Positions 1-12,900 of a stretch of 64,000 nucleotides of DNA are shown here, piece by piece. Positions within the stretch are counted from its first letter, which is position 1, and every line of letters starts with the position of its first letter. The position numbers and the translations under genes are program-made. The stretch comes from Azadirachta indica (taxonomy: Eukaryota > Streptophyta > Magnoliopsida > Sapindales > Meliaceae): the NCBI GenBank assembly GCA_022749755.1, contig CM040452.1, positions 8,202,350 through 8,266,349 on the forward strand. Reading direction: 5' to 3'. A model generated the notes under the pieces. It was not told the DNA's origin. It saw only the letters and a list, made by a program, of their open reading frames with translations, and did not search any database.

Positions 1-81
1 TCTTAATTTATTTTAAAAATTTTATATTATTTCTTTAAAATAAAACATTAGAAATTCGTCTATTAAAGTAATTACTCAACT

Positions 82-535
82 TTATATATGTCATAATTTC
101 TCGCAAAATGTATACATTTAATGCAATTACGAGTGTGATTGGATAAATATTGTGTTTAAATTTAATCCTATATTTTATAATATTGTAGTTCATAAATTGG
201 CCTGATGGGTCCTTAATTATATCTCAATTAATTTGCTATTTAATTATATCTCAATTTTATTGCATCAAATTTAAAATAGTCAAGTGACGGTAATCTCTAT
301 TTTTTTAAAGTTTTTATAAGAAATAAAATGTCGTAAATTTTCAATATTCTTTTGTTATTTTATTTCTTTTCATTTAATTGACGTTCATCAAAATATATAA
401 TATATACATGTCATAATTTCTCATAAAACAGTATACGTTTGATGCAATTTATAAGAGTGTGATTGGATAAATATTGTGTTTAAATTTGATCCTATATCTT
501 GTAACATTATAGATCATAAATTGGCCTGATGGTCC
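82..535. repeat. Local tandem duplication, period ~320 bp
   Basis: A block containing TCATAATTTCTC, then TGATTGGATAAATATTGTGT, then TTGGCCTGATGG occurs twice, with TCATAATTTC at 91 and again at 411. The other two large units carry this block once (near 7,395-7,530 and 14,750-14,880). The duplication is therefore private to the leftmost unit. Confidence 0.85.
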
Positions 536-825
536 TTTGGTTCAATGAATGATATTAATTCCATTAAAAATGAAAACAATAAAAAAGAGAAAATGACTTC
601 AATAACTCATTGCATTTAATGAAAACCAACTGCTTGGGGATACGAATCAAATCCCTTATTGAAACTAATTTATCCACTCGTCTTAGCTATACTGATTAGT
701 GAATCAAATGAGAACAGTAAAAAAAAATATAAGAAATGGGTAGTAAGCATTTCTTTTTTTATTCTTCTGGACACAATTAACTCTAATAATTTTAGCTATG
801 GTTAACGTTTCTCTCCTTCCAATTT

Positions 826-1678
826 TTAGTCTCGGGAGTTGTAGAGAGCACAAAGTGCTAATTGAGATCGCTGCAACAAAATATATAGAATCAGGAATCA
901 TCATACTTTGTGAAAATAATTAATTAAAAATATACGCATTATATGTCACATACATTTTGATCAGCTGGCGTATACTCCTTCATAAGCCACTGAGTTTTTC
1001 CTCTAGATGTATTTTAGTAAGCAAATGACTTCTTTAAAATATTTCCATGTTTGGCTACAATATTTTTAGATGATTCTGTCAATCTTCAACATCCTTCTCT
1101 TGAAGTTTGTCTATTGATAACCCCTCTGTGCTTATACTGTAAGTATGTGAAGAAGTACCTATTCTTTTGACCAAACTCATTTCCTGAATCTTTTTTCACA
1201 TGTATAAATTCCAAAAGTCAATTGTATTTTTAGTATAAAACAATCAGTAAAGAATATGATAAGCACTAACTTTTAGAGGGAATATTTACTTTTTTTAATT
1301 TATATTTAATGTCTAATGAGTCAAATCGACAACAATTTTAACTTCAAAATCACAAAAAAAAAATATGATTTTTCATGATTTACCTATGATATTGTCTTTG
1401 CCTATACATGTGTTCTACAAGCACAACTATTATAAGAAAGGAAAAATAAAAATTTGTTTATCATCAAACAAGAAAAAAATAGAGATATATAAACGTATTT
1501 ACTTACTATATAGTTTTTCAGGTTCATGAGCGTAAAAATTTATATTTTCTAATATAAAATCAAAACTTTCACCATCAGTCGAACCGGCCTACTTATTCCT
1601 AAGTAGCCTCGCAATTTCTAAATTATTTGGATCAAATACAATTCCATCACAAAGTATTTTGTCATTTGATGAGGCCAT
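826..1678 (-). pseudogene. NAC-like gene, copy 1, inactivated by nonsense codons
   Basis: This copy has the same three-exon layout as the intact copy at 7,827-8,761: exon 1 at 1507-1678, exon 2 at 954-1183, exon 3 at 826-870. Splice signals survive (donor GTAAGT after exon 1, acceptor ATTCAG, donor GTATGT, acceptor TTGTTGCAG). The frame is broken. Exon 1 has TAG directly after RLLRNK, where the intact copy has a histidine codon. Exon 2 has TGA in place of the tryptophan of the subdomain D motif, and a TAA in the SFAY segment. Exon 3 still reads RSQLALCALYNSRD and then stops. The product would have been a NAC-domain-only protein of about 150 residues. It is closer to the copy at 15,197-16,087 than to the middle one. 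Confidence 0.8.
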
Positions 1679-2393
1679 TGGAATTGTTCTTCACAAAAAC
1701 TATGTATTCTCTTAAATGACTAGTTAATTATTTGTATTTATGCTTACTGCAAAGGTCTAGTTATAATATATATAACTGACATTCTGTTTTAATATTTGTT
1801 ATATAGAATTGGATTGAAATAAAATTTTCAAATTGGATTATGATGATAAAATATTTGCTAATTAGAATATAATTGCACTGCTATAAATAATTTTAACCAA
1901 ATTATGAGATTATATGTGTTTCTAAGCTCTGGCTGAAGTCATGGCCAAGTTTTGTAAATGCTAGTTGTGTATACACATTAATTGTCTTAGCAATTAGAAT
2001 GAAGTTGCAATACCTCTTTGAATGAGATTATGAAAACTTTTTATTATATTTTATTATACCTTGAAAAAATATTGTATTAGAAACGGTAACTTGTAACAAA
2101 TTATATTTATGATTTTGGTTCAAAAAATATTGTAGAAACTGATTCACCTTTAGACTCTAATTGTATACCAACTTTATATATAGTAGAAGAAAATATAATT
2201 AGTATATAAGTCTACAATCTTATAGTTGCTTTTGTTCTTGAACGTATTAATAGAAAATGAAAGTATTCATTAAGCATCACACTTTATCTCAATTGATGTA
2301 AAAGATAATAAGAGCATATGTTGATAGAAATAAATAATAAATAATAAATGAAAAAGAAAAGGTTTATTGTACGTAAGGGTGCACTACTAATAT

Positions 2394-4863
2394 TAGGGGT
2401 GACAATTTTTTTCACAGGTTCTGTCTTATTCAGGACGGCAATTGAGGAGGGTCTTTTTAAAAATTTAGAGATCGACTCGAGTTCAAAAACAAAAATTAAT
2501 CCCTGTTTTCAAATTGGGTCAGAGATGAAAATGGGCCTTTTTCCCTATCCATCCCAGATTCCCCCGAATTTAAATTCGATACATAATTATAAAAATGTTA
2601 TTGTTTTTATTTTACTCAAACAAATCCTTTAAAAAGGTTTTTAATTTTTTAATTAGTCAATTAATTCTTTAATAATTATTTACAAAATTTTCAATTTAAT
2701 GAACTTTAGAATTCTTTTGAAATCATTTTCACAATAACAAAATTTGATAAAATAATTAAAAACTAATAAAATTGAAAACATTTTAATAATTAAGTTTAAA
2801 ACAATAAATTTTGATAAAATAAAAATAATAAAGTAATATCAAACAAAATAATTAATTAGTCAATAACGAATTACATTGTTATAATTGGTAATATAAGATT
2901 AACAAAACAAATAAATTCTTAAAGATTCTCTTTTCTCTTCAGATTTCATTTTCCGTTTTACCAAACAAAATATTGTTAAGGAATTTAATTTAAAAAAAAA
3001 TCTAAAATCTTCTTCTTCTCTTCATCATCTTTTTTAATAATAATTTAATATATTAATTTAATTTTATCAATTCTATAAAAGTTCTATTATCATTTACCAA
3101 TGCAGTTATTTAATTTTCTATTTCTATAGGTTAATAAAAACATTATAGTAAATGTTTCAATCAAATTTAATATTTTGTCCTAAGAAAATTTTCATTACAT
3201 GTAATATTAATTTTATGTAAATTATCTCAATCAAATTGATAATTGCAATCATTTATTTTTATTATATTATTTTGATGAAATATGAAATGGTGATTCACAT
3301 ATAAATAAATAATTAATTTATTATTAAAAAGACATAAAAGATCTAATTTGTATTATGATATTTGATAAAATGTTAAAAAAATTGATAATTGTATCAGCTA
3401 ATTTTTATTTAATACTTTAAGTATGTAATCAAGTCAATAAATTTGATACTTTAAATATACCTATGTGATACATTAGATTTTTATAAATATACTCTTTATT
3501 TTGAAAATTTTATATTATATACAAATGATTATTTGTTAATTTAAAACAATTCTAATTTCATAATTTTCATTATCAATAATTTTGTATAAATGTGTTTAAA
3601 ATTTTATTATTGTTAGTTGTAAATAGCAAATTATTGAATATTAATTATAAGTTGCAAAATTAATATTGCAAAATTTTTATTTTTATTTCTTTCCATAACT
3701 TAACCAAGAGTTTTAATAACATATGATGACTAATTATAACAAGATGCATTGACTAAGTACATTTTGATTATAACTTAATGCGTTTTAAATATCTATTCAG
3801 TATAGAATTATAAATACATAATAGGATGATTAATTATACTTATTTATAATTAACATAATATAAACAATAAGCATATTAACAAATAAATTAATTAAATAAA
3901 ATTGCATAAATGTGTTTGGAAAATCATACAATAATATATTAATCATATTAGTAATTTACAGCTTTATAATGTATGACAATAAATTATATCAATACATTTT
4001 TTTAAGATAAAATTTTCTTTTCCGATCAGTTGTTGGCGTTATAAGCGAAGTTTTATATGAGAAGTTTTGTTGGAAATTAAATTAATGATCATTGTCAATT
4101 ATCTTATTTTTAACAACTAATTTATGAAAAATATTTTTATTACATTATTTGTGACATTAGAAATAGTGATTTTACATATAAAAAACTATTACAAAAAAAG
4201 ATATCAAAATTTTATTTGTATTATGAGATTTGATAAAAATTTAAAAATTGATGATATAATAAATTAAAAATTTATTATTGTAGGAGATATTTTTTGTTAA
4301 ATACTTTAAATATGTAATCAAGTCAATAAATTTAACATTTTAAATAGGTTTTTGTGATACTTGAGACTTTTATCATTATAATCTTTATTTTGAAGCATTT
4401 TATATTATATATATAATAATTTTATAATTTAAAATAATTCTGATATAATAATTATAATTATCAATATATAATTTAATTTAAAAATAATATTTAATTATTG
4501 ATAGATTATGTAAATATTTTATATTAATGATAATATAAATTCAATATTTATTGTTTGTTAAATATATTTCATTTACACATTTTAATGAATGAGTTATAAA
4601 GGTGTAGTAGTAAGGTAATTGCATATGTTTCTAAAACTCCCTTGTTCAGTAGTAAATGACTATATATATATATATATATATATTTCGTTTAGTGTAGGTC
4701 AAATGGGGTCAATAATGAATCAAGGCCCTCAAGGATTCCCAATCCAAATCGAGGACATTTTCACCTCATCCCCGGTTTACCAAATTAGGAAGGGGCTGGG
4801 GCAAATGGGGACAAGATTGGGTATTGTGGTCCTCAACCTATGCCTGCTCCTTTGCCATCCCCG
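2394..4863. mobile_element. hAT-like non-autonomous DNA transposon (copy 1)
   Basis: The left end begins TAGGGGTGACAATTTT. The right end, read inward, is GGGGATGGCAAAGG. The 8-bp flanks are ACTAATAT (2386-2393) and CCTAATAT (4864-4871), 7 of 8 matching, as expected for hAT target duplications. The G/C-richer terminal ~200 bp enclose an extremely AT-rich interior, with a (TA)n tract at 4661-4683. I see no transposase reading frame. A sister copy lies at the same place in unit 2, so the insertion predates the segmental duplication. Confidence 0.72.
4661..4683. repeat. (TA)n microsatellite
   Basis: About eleven TA dinucleotides in a row lie near the right end of the hAT-like element. The tract is absent at the equivalent place in unit 2. 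Confidence 0.95.
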
Positions 4864-6299
4864 CCTAATATAAAATCCTCGAACAACTATGTAATCTTTG
4901 TTAAATTTTGCTGATCTTTTATCAAAAACCACTAAAAATGGTTAATGATGTTAGAGACTATAGGGAAAGGAACTATGTATATGACATAAGACAAAGATGA
5001 AGGTAAACCTACCTACATAATTAGAGATCCCAAATAAGTTCATAGCGGTGAAAAATAAGTCATCTGTTTTATTGTAAGACTATCAATATTATACTTAAGT
5101 GTGTTAAGTGCCTCGTATAGCAGGATACTCCTTAACTGCACTGAACAGCAAAGGTTAGTTTTTGTATTCTAAATAAACTTTGTAACCCAAACATTGCATA
5201 GTGATATGTTTGAACTATGAAACACACTTGATAGAGGTTCACCTTTATGAATGAAGAATTAAGTCAATTCCTATAAGAACTTAGGCAACCATCTCTCGGT
5301 CATTGATCAATTTCATAAGGGCACATGACCATCAAAGTGTCAAACTACATAACAACTCATTATAGAGAATTTAATGTAGCTAGATAGTCCTCTGAATTGT
5401 GCAAAGGGATACTACTGCTTAGAAATATTACATTTTATCAGGTTCTTGTAAGATACGATTAGTTGTCTAATTGTTCCTTTACAATCTAAAACACCACTAG
5501 ATATACAATAGATTCTAACAAGTTTTGTACTAATTGTTCATTGTATTTTAAAATAGAGAGATTATTGGAAATTTTGTGCGTTTTAAATATCCTAATTAAT
5601 AGATGATTATGTAGATTATAAATATTGAAATCATTTCTTAATTTTCCTTTATGATTTATGTTATAAATTATGATCATTTGTTAATTACAAAGTTATAATT
5701 TAATGGTCAAATTATGACAATATTAATTTGTAATATAACGAAGGCTTAATAATTTCTTATTGTTGAAAAAAAGAGTCATCAGCACTTGTGCTGTGATGAA
5801 AAATTATACAAATTTCCTCTTCATATAATTATTATTAAAAAACTAATAATTATATAATTGCTCTAGAATTCTGCATTTAAGTGTGCACCCTTATGTGCAA
5901 TAGACCTTTTGTTTTTATTTTTAGCTTTTCGATTTCTATTCTTTTCGAACTCATGTTTTTATTATTCTTTATGTCAACTGGGATCAAGTAGTGATACTTA
6001 ATGAATTGTTTTACTTTTCATTAATCATATTCAAGAACAAAAGCAAGCATAATCTTGCAAATTTATGTACTAATTATATTTCATTCTACTATATATATAA
6101 TGTTGAAATACATTTGGATTTTAAAGTTGAAACGATTAATTTCTATAATACTATTTGAATTAAATTGAAAAATATAATTTGTAAACAATTACTTTTTCTA
6201 AAATAATATTATTCCAAGATATAATAAAATATAATAAAAGGCTTTCATTATCTCAATCAAATAATTTCCACAATACCATTATAATTGCTAAGACAATTC

Positions 6300-6722
6300 T
6301 GATTCGTTTAGTAGAATTTTTCAAGTAAAGTTTTTTGGAGTAAACCTTTTAGTCATAAAAATTTTACAAATAGAGTTTTTAACAAAAATTTATTAGTCAT
6401 TTGGTTGTTATAAATAATTTTTTAGAAAATTTGAGTAATTATTTTATAACACAAATTTTAATATTTTATTTTAAATGAATAACTGTAAAATTTTTAAAAT
6501 AGAATAAGGATATTTTAAATAATTTCACTTTTTAAAAAGGTTAAAAAAATTCTGCTGTCAAAAACCCAAATTTTAGGTTTCTTCTAGTAGAAGAAAAATA
6601 GTTTTTTTAATTTTCAAAATCCTTTTACTTATGTCAACTAAACAACAACAAAAAGTTTGAAACAAAATTTTATCATTAAAAAAATATTTTTGATTAACAA
6701 AAAAGTCAAACCAAACGGACAC
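6300..6722. mobile_element. Tourist/PIF-Harbinger-like MITE (copy 1)
   Basis: This 423-bp AT-rich insertion interrupts the right arm of the inverted repeat. The ends are GATTCGTTTAGTAG and, read inward from the right, GTGTCCGTTTGGTTTGAC. The first is preceded by TTC and the second followed by TTA. The sister copy at 13,685-14,063 has TTA on both sides, the target duplication typical of PIF/Harbinger elements. The uninterrupted paralogous arm (near 1,990) shows the empty site, with ACACATTAATTGTC continuous. No coding capacity is seen. Confidence 0.7.
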
Positions 6723-7032
6723 TTAATGTGTGTACATATATAGTTAGCATTTACAAAATTGGCCACGATTACAGCAAGAGGTTACAAATATAATGTCATA
6801 ATTTGGTTAGAATTATTTATTGCGGTACAATTATATTCTAATCAGTAAATACATTTTCTCAAAATCGAATTCAAAGTGCCTATTTTAATTCAATTCTAAT
6901 TAAGACATTAGAATAAAATATAATTTATATGTATTACAACCAAACCTTTGCAGGTTCAACCATAGATTTAAAAAAATAGTAAAAAAGTTAGTCTTACAAG
7001 AGAATTCATAGTTTTTGTGAACAACAATTTCA

Positions 7033-7098
7033 ATGTCCTCACTAGATGGTAAAACATATGTGTATGGAACAGGATTTTTTCTTGATTTAATCCAATAA
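7033..7098 (+). pseudogene. Truncated inverted copy of NAC exon 1 (unit 1/2 junction)
   Basis: A plus-strand frame MSSLDGKTYVYGTGFFLDLIQ-stop aligns with the start of the NAC exon 1 frames on the minus strand (MASSNDK..., MALSNDK...). The GFFLDLIQ portion corresponds to the GFTFDPSN motif. It sits at the outer end of the right inverted-repeat arm, and no exon 2 follows. The opposite strand here also reads open (VYWIKSRKNPVPYTYV...), but I take that as antisense of the NAC relic because the homologous base pairs account for it. Confidence 0.6.
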
Positions 7099-7826
7099 AC
7101 TAAAGATTAATTTTAAAACTTCTATTTCAATTCATGATCTATCAAATCAAATCCTATAAGAAACAGATCCAATTAATCAAATTGGATTACATTTATGCCA
7201 CTCTATTCATATTTTTATACTACAATACTACAATTAATTCGCTACTTGATTATATCTCAATTTTATTGCATCAAATTTAAAATAATCAGGTAACGGTAAT
7301 CTCTATTTTTTAAAGTTTATATCAAAATAAAATTTCGTAAATTTTCATTTCTTTTCATTTAATTGATGTTCATCAAAATATATATAATATATACATGTCA
7401 TAATTTCTCACAAAACGGTATACGTTTGATGCAATTTATAGGAGTGTCATTGGATAAATATTGTGTTTAAATTTGATCCTATATCTTGTAATATTGTAGA
7501 TCATAAATTGGCCTGATGGTCCTTTGGTTCAATGAATGATATTAATTCCATTAAAAATGAAAACAACAAAAAGGAGAAATTGACTTTAATAACTCATTGC
7601 ATTTAATTAATTTATAAAATCGCAAATAAAACATAAAACCAAACCAATTACTTGGGTTGGAATACAAATCAAATCCCTTATTAATCCTAACTATAGCAAA
7701 TCAAATAACAATAGGTAAAAAGGATATAAGAAATAGGTAGCTAGTAAGTATTTTCTTTTTTATTCTTCTGCACGTAATTAACTATAATAATTTTAGCTAT
7801 CATTAACGTTGCTCTCCTTCCAGTTT

Positions 7827-8761
7827 TCAGTCTTGGTAGGATAAGTAGAGAACACAGAATGCCAATTGAGACAACTGCAATTAATTACAAACAAATAAAT
7901 ACAATCAGGAATCATCATAAAATTTGTAAAAATAATTAATTAAAAATATACCATTATATGTCACCTACATTTACTAGCGTATACTCCTTCAAAAGCCACC
8001 GAGTTTTCTCTTTAGATGCTTTATGGTAAGCAAATGACTTCTGTGTAGCAGATCGATTACCATGTTCGTCTACAATATCTTTAAACGGCCTTGTCATCTT
8101 CCAAGAGCCTTTACTTGGAGTTTGTCTGTTAATAACCTCTCCGTGCTTATACATTAAGTGTGTGAAGAAGTACTTCTTTTCAATGCCAGTTTCAATTCCT
8201 AAACCTGTATTTGATATATATGAATTAGAAAAATCTATCGTGCTTTTAGTATATAATAATTTTTAAAGTATATGGTAAGCATTAACTTTTAGCGAGAATA
8301 TTTGTTTTCTTAATTTATATTTAATATCCAATGATTTAATTCAACAACAATTGTGACTTCAAAATTACAAAAATTATAATTTAAAACCTATAATATCCCA
8401 ATTTAAAACATAATACATGTCCTAAATCACACAATTAAGAAAAGAAAGATGATTTTCCATAATTTAACTACGAAATTGTGTTCCTGTACATGTGTTCTAC
8501 AAGCACAACTATTATTATAATGGAAAAATAAAAAATTTGTTTATCATAAAACAAGAAAAAATTGGAGATATATAATTTTAGATACTTACCAGGGAGCTCC
8601 TCAGGTTCATGGTCGTAAAAATTTATATTGTCTAACATAAAATTAAAACTTTCATCATCAGTCAAACCGGCGTGCTTGTTCCTGAGTAGCCTCACAATTT
8701 CTAAATTGCTTGGATCAAATGTAAATCCATCCCAAAGTATTTTGTCATTTGATAAGGCCAT
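7827..8761 (-). CDS. Short NAC-domain protein (151 aa), the only intact copy
   Basis: This is a predicted plant NAC-family DNA-binding protein. Three exons join in frame: 8590-8761, 7969-8204 and 7827-7874 (172 + 236 + 48 nt, 151 codons plus stop). Donors are GTAAGT and GTAGGT; acceptors are ATACAG and AATTGCAG. Exon 1 carries subdomain A/B-like residues (GFTFDPSNLEIVRLLRNK, then EPEELPG). Exon 2 carries the subdomain C/D-like YFFTHLMYKHGEVINRQ, then SKGSWKMTRP, FAYHKASKEKTRWLLKEYTL. Exon 3 gives a subdomain-E-like ending, QLAFCVLYLSYQD. NAC proteins are usually about 300 residues with a C-terminal activation region; here translation stops at the end of the domain. Such a protein could dimerise with full NACs and act as a competitor, which is inference. 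Divergence at normally invariant positions (TFDPSN for the usual RFHPTDEE) leaves function uncertain. Flanking copies are pseudogenes. Confidence 0.72.
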
Positions 8762-9464
8762 TGAAATTATTTTTCACAAAAACTATGTATCCTCTTGAAA
8801 GACTGGTTAATTATTTGTATCTATGCTTACTACAAAGGTCTAGTTGTAATATATATAACTGACATTCTATTTTAATATTTGTTAATTAGAATTGAATTGA
8901 AATAAAAATTTTGAATTGAATTATGATAATAAAATATTTGCTAATTAGAATAAAATTGAACTGCTATAAATAATTTTAACCAAATTATGAGATTATATGT
9001 ATTTCTAAGCTCTGGCTGCAGTCATGGCCAAGTTTTTTTAATGCTAGCTGTGTACAAATATTAATTGTCTTAGCAATTAGAATGGTGCTGCAATAACCTC
9101 TTTGAATGAGATTATGAAAACTTTTTATTATATTTTATTATGTCTTGGAAAAATATTGTATTAGAAATAGTAGTATGTTATAAATTGTATTTATTCAAAA
9201 AATATTGTAGAAACCGATACAACTTTAGAATTCAATAGTATTTCTACTTCATTTATATAGTAGAAAAAGATATAATTAATATATAAATCTACAAGCTTAT
9301 GGTGGCTTTTGTTCTTGAACATTATTAACAAAAAATAAAAGTGTTCATTAACTATCACAACTTGATCTTAGTTGATATAAAAGATAATACGTTAATTAAA
9401 AAGAAATGAAAAATAAAAAATTAAAACAAATGGTCTATTGCACATAAAGGTGCACTTCTAATAT

Positions 9465-12047
9465 TAGGGATGTCAATTTTCTCTGCGGGATTGGGGCTTG
9501 TCCCATTCAGGGCAGAAATTGGGAAAGTTTTTTCAAAAAATTCATAAATCGGGTCAAGTTTGAAAACAAAAAATAATTCCCCTTTTAAAATCAAGTCAGG
9601 GACGGCTAAAGGCCTTTTTCTCTGGCCCAATTCTAATTCTCTGAATTTAAATTCAAAATTTTTGTGCATTATTATGTAAATATCTATTTTATTTAATGAA
9701 TAATTGTAAAATTGTTATAGTATTTATTTTAGTCAAACAAGTATAATTTTTTAGTTTAGTCAATTAAATCTTTGATAATTATTTATAAAATTTTCAATTT
9801 AATGAATTTTATATTCTTTTTAAATCATTTTCACAATAAAGAAATTTGCTAAAATTAAAAACTAATAAAATTGAAAAGTCTTTGATAATTAAATTTAGAA
9901 CAATAAAGTTTGATAAAATAAAAATAATAAATTAATATTAAATAAAATAATTATTTTGTAGTTAGTGAATTAATATGTTGTAATGTAGTAATATAAGATT
10001 CACAAAACAAGTAAATTATTATTAAAGATTTTCTTTCTTTAGATTTCATGTTCCCTTTTACCAAACAAAATGTTGTTATGCAAATTTATCAAAAATTTAA
10101 AAAAAAAAAAAAGCTATAAGATTTTCTTCTTTTTCTTTTCATAGTTCATTTTATTTTCTAAGAATGATTTAATACATTTTTCTAATTTTATCAATTCTAT
10201 AAAAAATTAATATAATAATTTACTAATACAATTTATTCAATTTTCTATTTATATAGGTTAATAAAAACATTATAATAAAAGTATCAATCAAATTTCATAT
10301 TTTGGGCTAATACAATTTTTATTAACTCTAACATTTTACATAAACTGTCTCAATCAAATTGATGATTGCTATCATATATTTTATTTTTAACAATTAATTG
10401 AAGAATATATTATTTTGATGATATATTACATGGTGATTCCCATATAAATAATTAATTAATTTATTATTACAAGGACATAAAGATGCAATTTTTATTATAA
10501 TATTCGATAAAAGATTACAAATTAATGATATATCTTTTAATAAAAAATTAAAAATTGATAATTGTATCAACTAATTTTTGTTTAATACTTTAAGTATGTA
10601 ATCAAGTCAATAAATTTAGTACTTTAAATATGTTTTTATAATACGAGATTTTTATCAATATACTCTTTATTTTGAAAATTTTATATTATATATATATTTA
10701 TTTTTTAATTTAAAACAATTTAGATTTCGTAATTATAATTACCAATAATTTTGTATAAATGTGTTTAAAATTTTATTATTGTTAGTTGTAAATAGCCAAT
10801 TATTAAATATTAATTATAAGTTACAGAATTAATATTATGAATTTTTTATTTTTACTTCTTTCCATAACTTAACCAAGGGTTTTAATAAGATACAAAACTA
10901 ATTATAATAAGAAATGTTGACTCATTACATTTTGATCATAACTTACCTAAACGTTTTAGATATCTATTTAATGTAAAATTATAAATACATAATATGATGA
11001 TTAATTATACTTGTTTATGATTAATATAATATAAAGAATAAATATATTAACAAATACAACTAATTAAATAAATTTGTATAAATGTGTTCGAAAAATCATA
11101 CTGTAATATATTAATCATATTAATAATTTACATAAATGCTATATCATGTCTAAAAATTACATACAAGCTTTATAATTTACAATAATAAATTATATCAATA
11201 CATTTTTTGAGATAATTTTTTTTTATCAATAGTTTTTGTTATAAGTGAAGTGTTACGTGTGAAGTTGTATTGAAGATTAAATTAATGATTGTTGTCAATT
11301 ACCACATTTTTAATAATTAATTTATGAAAAAATTAAAATATTATTTTTTATCATACTATTTTTTATATGTGAAATGGTAATTTCACGAATGAAAAAGTAA
11401 TATACTATTACCAAGAATATGTAAAACTTTAATTTGCATTATGAGATTTCATAAAAAAAAAATGATGTTATATTTTTTAATAACAAATTAAAAATTTTAT
11501 AATTGTAGGAGATATGTTTTGTTAAATATTTTAAATATGTAATCAAATTAATAACTTTAATAGTTTAAAAACATTTTTCTGATACCTAGAATTTTTATCA
11601 ATATAATCTTTATTTTTGAGAATTTTTATTATATTAAAATATAATAATTTTATAATTTAAAAATAATTCAGATTTAATAGTTATAATTACCAATATATAA
11701 TTTAATTTAAAAATAATATTTAATTATTCGTAAATTATACAATTATTTTATATTAATAATAAGACAAATTACATATTTATTGTTTGTTAAATATATTTCA
11801 TTTACATATTTTGATCAGTAAATTATAATGGTTTAGTAGTAAGGTAATTGTATATATTTGTTCAAGTCTAAATGACTATATTTTTCAAGGATCCACGGGT
11901 ATTTCTAGCCCAAATAAGGCATATCTTCGCCCTGTCCCCATTTTACCCAAACTAAGGATGGGTTGGGGATGGGAATGGGCTGGGCCAAGCGGGGATGTGG
12001 CCAAGGATTGGCATCCTTGATTAGTCCGCGCCCAGCTACCATCCCTA
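9465..12047. mobile_element. hAT-like non-autonomous DNA transposon (copy 2)
   Basis: The left end is TAGGGATGTCAATTTT. The right end, read inward, is TAGGGATGGTAGCTGGGC. Flanking 8-mers are TCTAATAT (9457-9464) and TCTAATGT (12048-12055), a 7/8 match. The element is 2,583 bp, with a G-rich left subterminal region (GGGATTGGGGC) and a right one rich in GGGCTGGGCC-type runs around an AT-rich core without long reading frames. It is in the same position as the element at 2,394-4,863. Confidence 0.78.
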
Positions 12048-12539
12048 TCTAATGTAGAATCCTAAAATAATTCTATAATCTTTATTAAATTTTGCTAATC
12101 TTTTATCAAAAACTACTAAAGATGGTTAATAATGTTAGAGGCTGAAGAAGAAGGCACTATGTCTAAGACATAAAACAAAGGTAAAGGTAAACTTTTATAT
12201 AATTAGAGAGCCCATGAAATAAGTTCATAGTGGTAAAAAATATGTCACTTGTTTTATTATAACACTATCAATACTATACTTAAGTGTGCTAAGTGACTTC
12301 TATAGGGGGAAAGTCCTTAACTGCGTTGAATTAAAAGTGTGAGTTTTTGTACTCTAGATGAACTTCATAGCCAAAATATTGCGTAGTGATATGTTTGAAC
12401 TATGGAAGACACTTGATGAAGGTTCACCTATATAAATGTAGAATTAAGTCAGTTCCTATGAGAGCTTAGGCAGCACATCTTAGACATTGATCAATTTGAT
12501 GCGGGCACAATACCATCAAAGTGTTAAACTACATAACGA

Positions 12540-12900
12540 CTCACTATAGAGAGTTCATTGTAGGTAGATAGTCTTATAAATCATACAAAGGGTTACTGCT
12601 TCTTATGAATATTATATTTTACCAAGTTCTTGTAAGATACGATTAGTTGTTTAATTGTTACTTCACAGTCTAAAAGCAACAATTAAACAACTACAAAACT
12701 TGCAATCATTATGTAACAACTCATTGTCAAACTACGTAACAACTCATTGTAGAGAATTTAATGTAGCTAGATAGTCCTCTGAATTGTGCAAAGGGATACT
12801 GCTGCTTAGAAATATTACATTTTATCAAGTTCTTGTAAGATACGATTAGTTGTCTAATTGTTGCTTTACAATCTAAAACACCACTATATATACAATAGAT
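12540..12900. repeat. Local duplication marking a recombination breakpoint in unit 2
   Basis: A ~190-bp block (ACAACTCA...GATACGATTAGTTGT...CAATCTAAAA) occurs twice in tandem. The first part, about 12,530-12,680, is clearly diverged from unit 1. The second, from about 12,715, is almost identical to unit 1 at 5,350 onward (for example GATAGTCCTCTGAATTGTGC in both). The abrupt change in similarity marks the join of two differently aged repeat segments. Confidence 0.75.

Larger units (their letters stand above)
1610..7100. repeat. Imperfect inverted repeat around the NAC exon 1/upstream region (unit 1)
   Basis: The + strand at 1,610-2,390 (start of NAC exon 1 plus ~700 bp upstream) matches the reverse complement of 5,880-7,100. 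Paired segments include ATTAGAATATAATTG, ACCAAATTATGA, TTTTGTAAATGCTA, TTTTATTATATTTTATTATA and GGTCTATTGCACATAAGGGT (the last as in the other arm and the sister units). By eye the arms are roughly 80% identical. The right arm is interrupted by a 423-bp MITE at 6,300-6,722. The loop holds the hAT-like element (2,394-4,863) and about 1 kb of AT-rich sequence with no gene that I can support. The same layout recurs in unit 2 (left arm about 8,690-9,460, right arm about 13,260-14,450). Confidence 0.8.

Noticed and set aside
5486..5677. 63-codon minus-strand frame repeated at 12,873-13,064 as a conserved small gene
   Set aside because: The two copies are near-identical at the DNA level because of recent duplication, so conservation carries no coding signal. 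Composition is AT-rich Ile/Asn/Leu filler.
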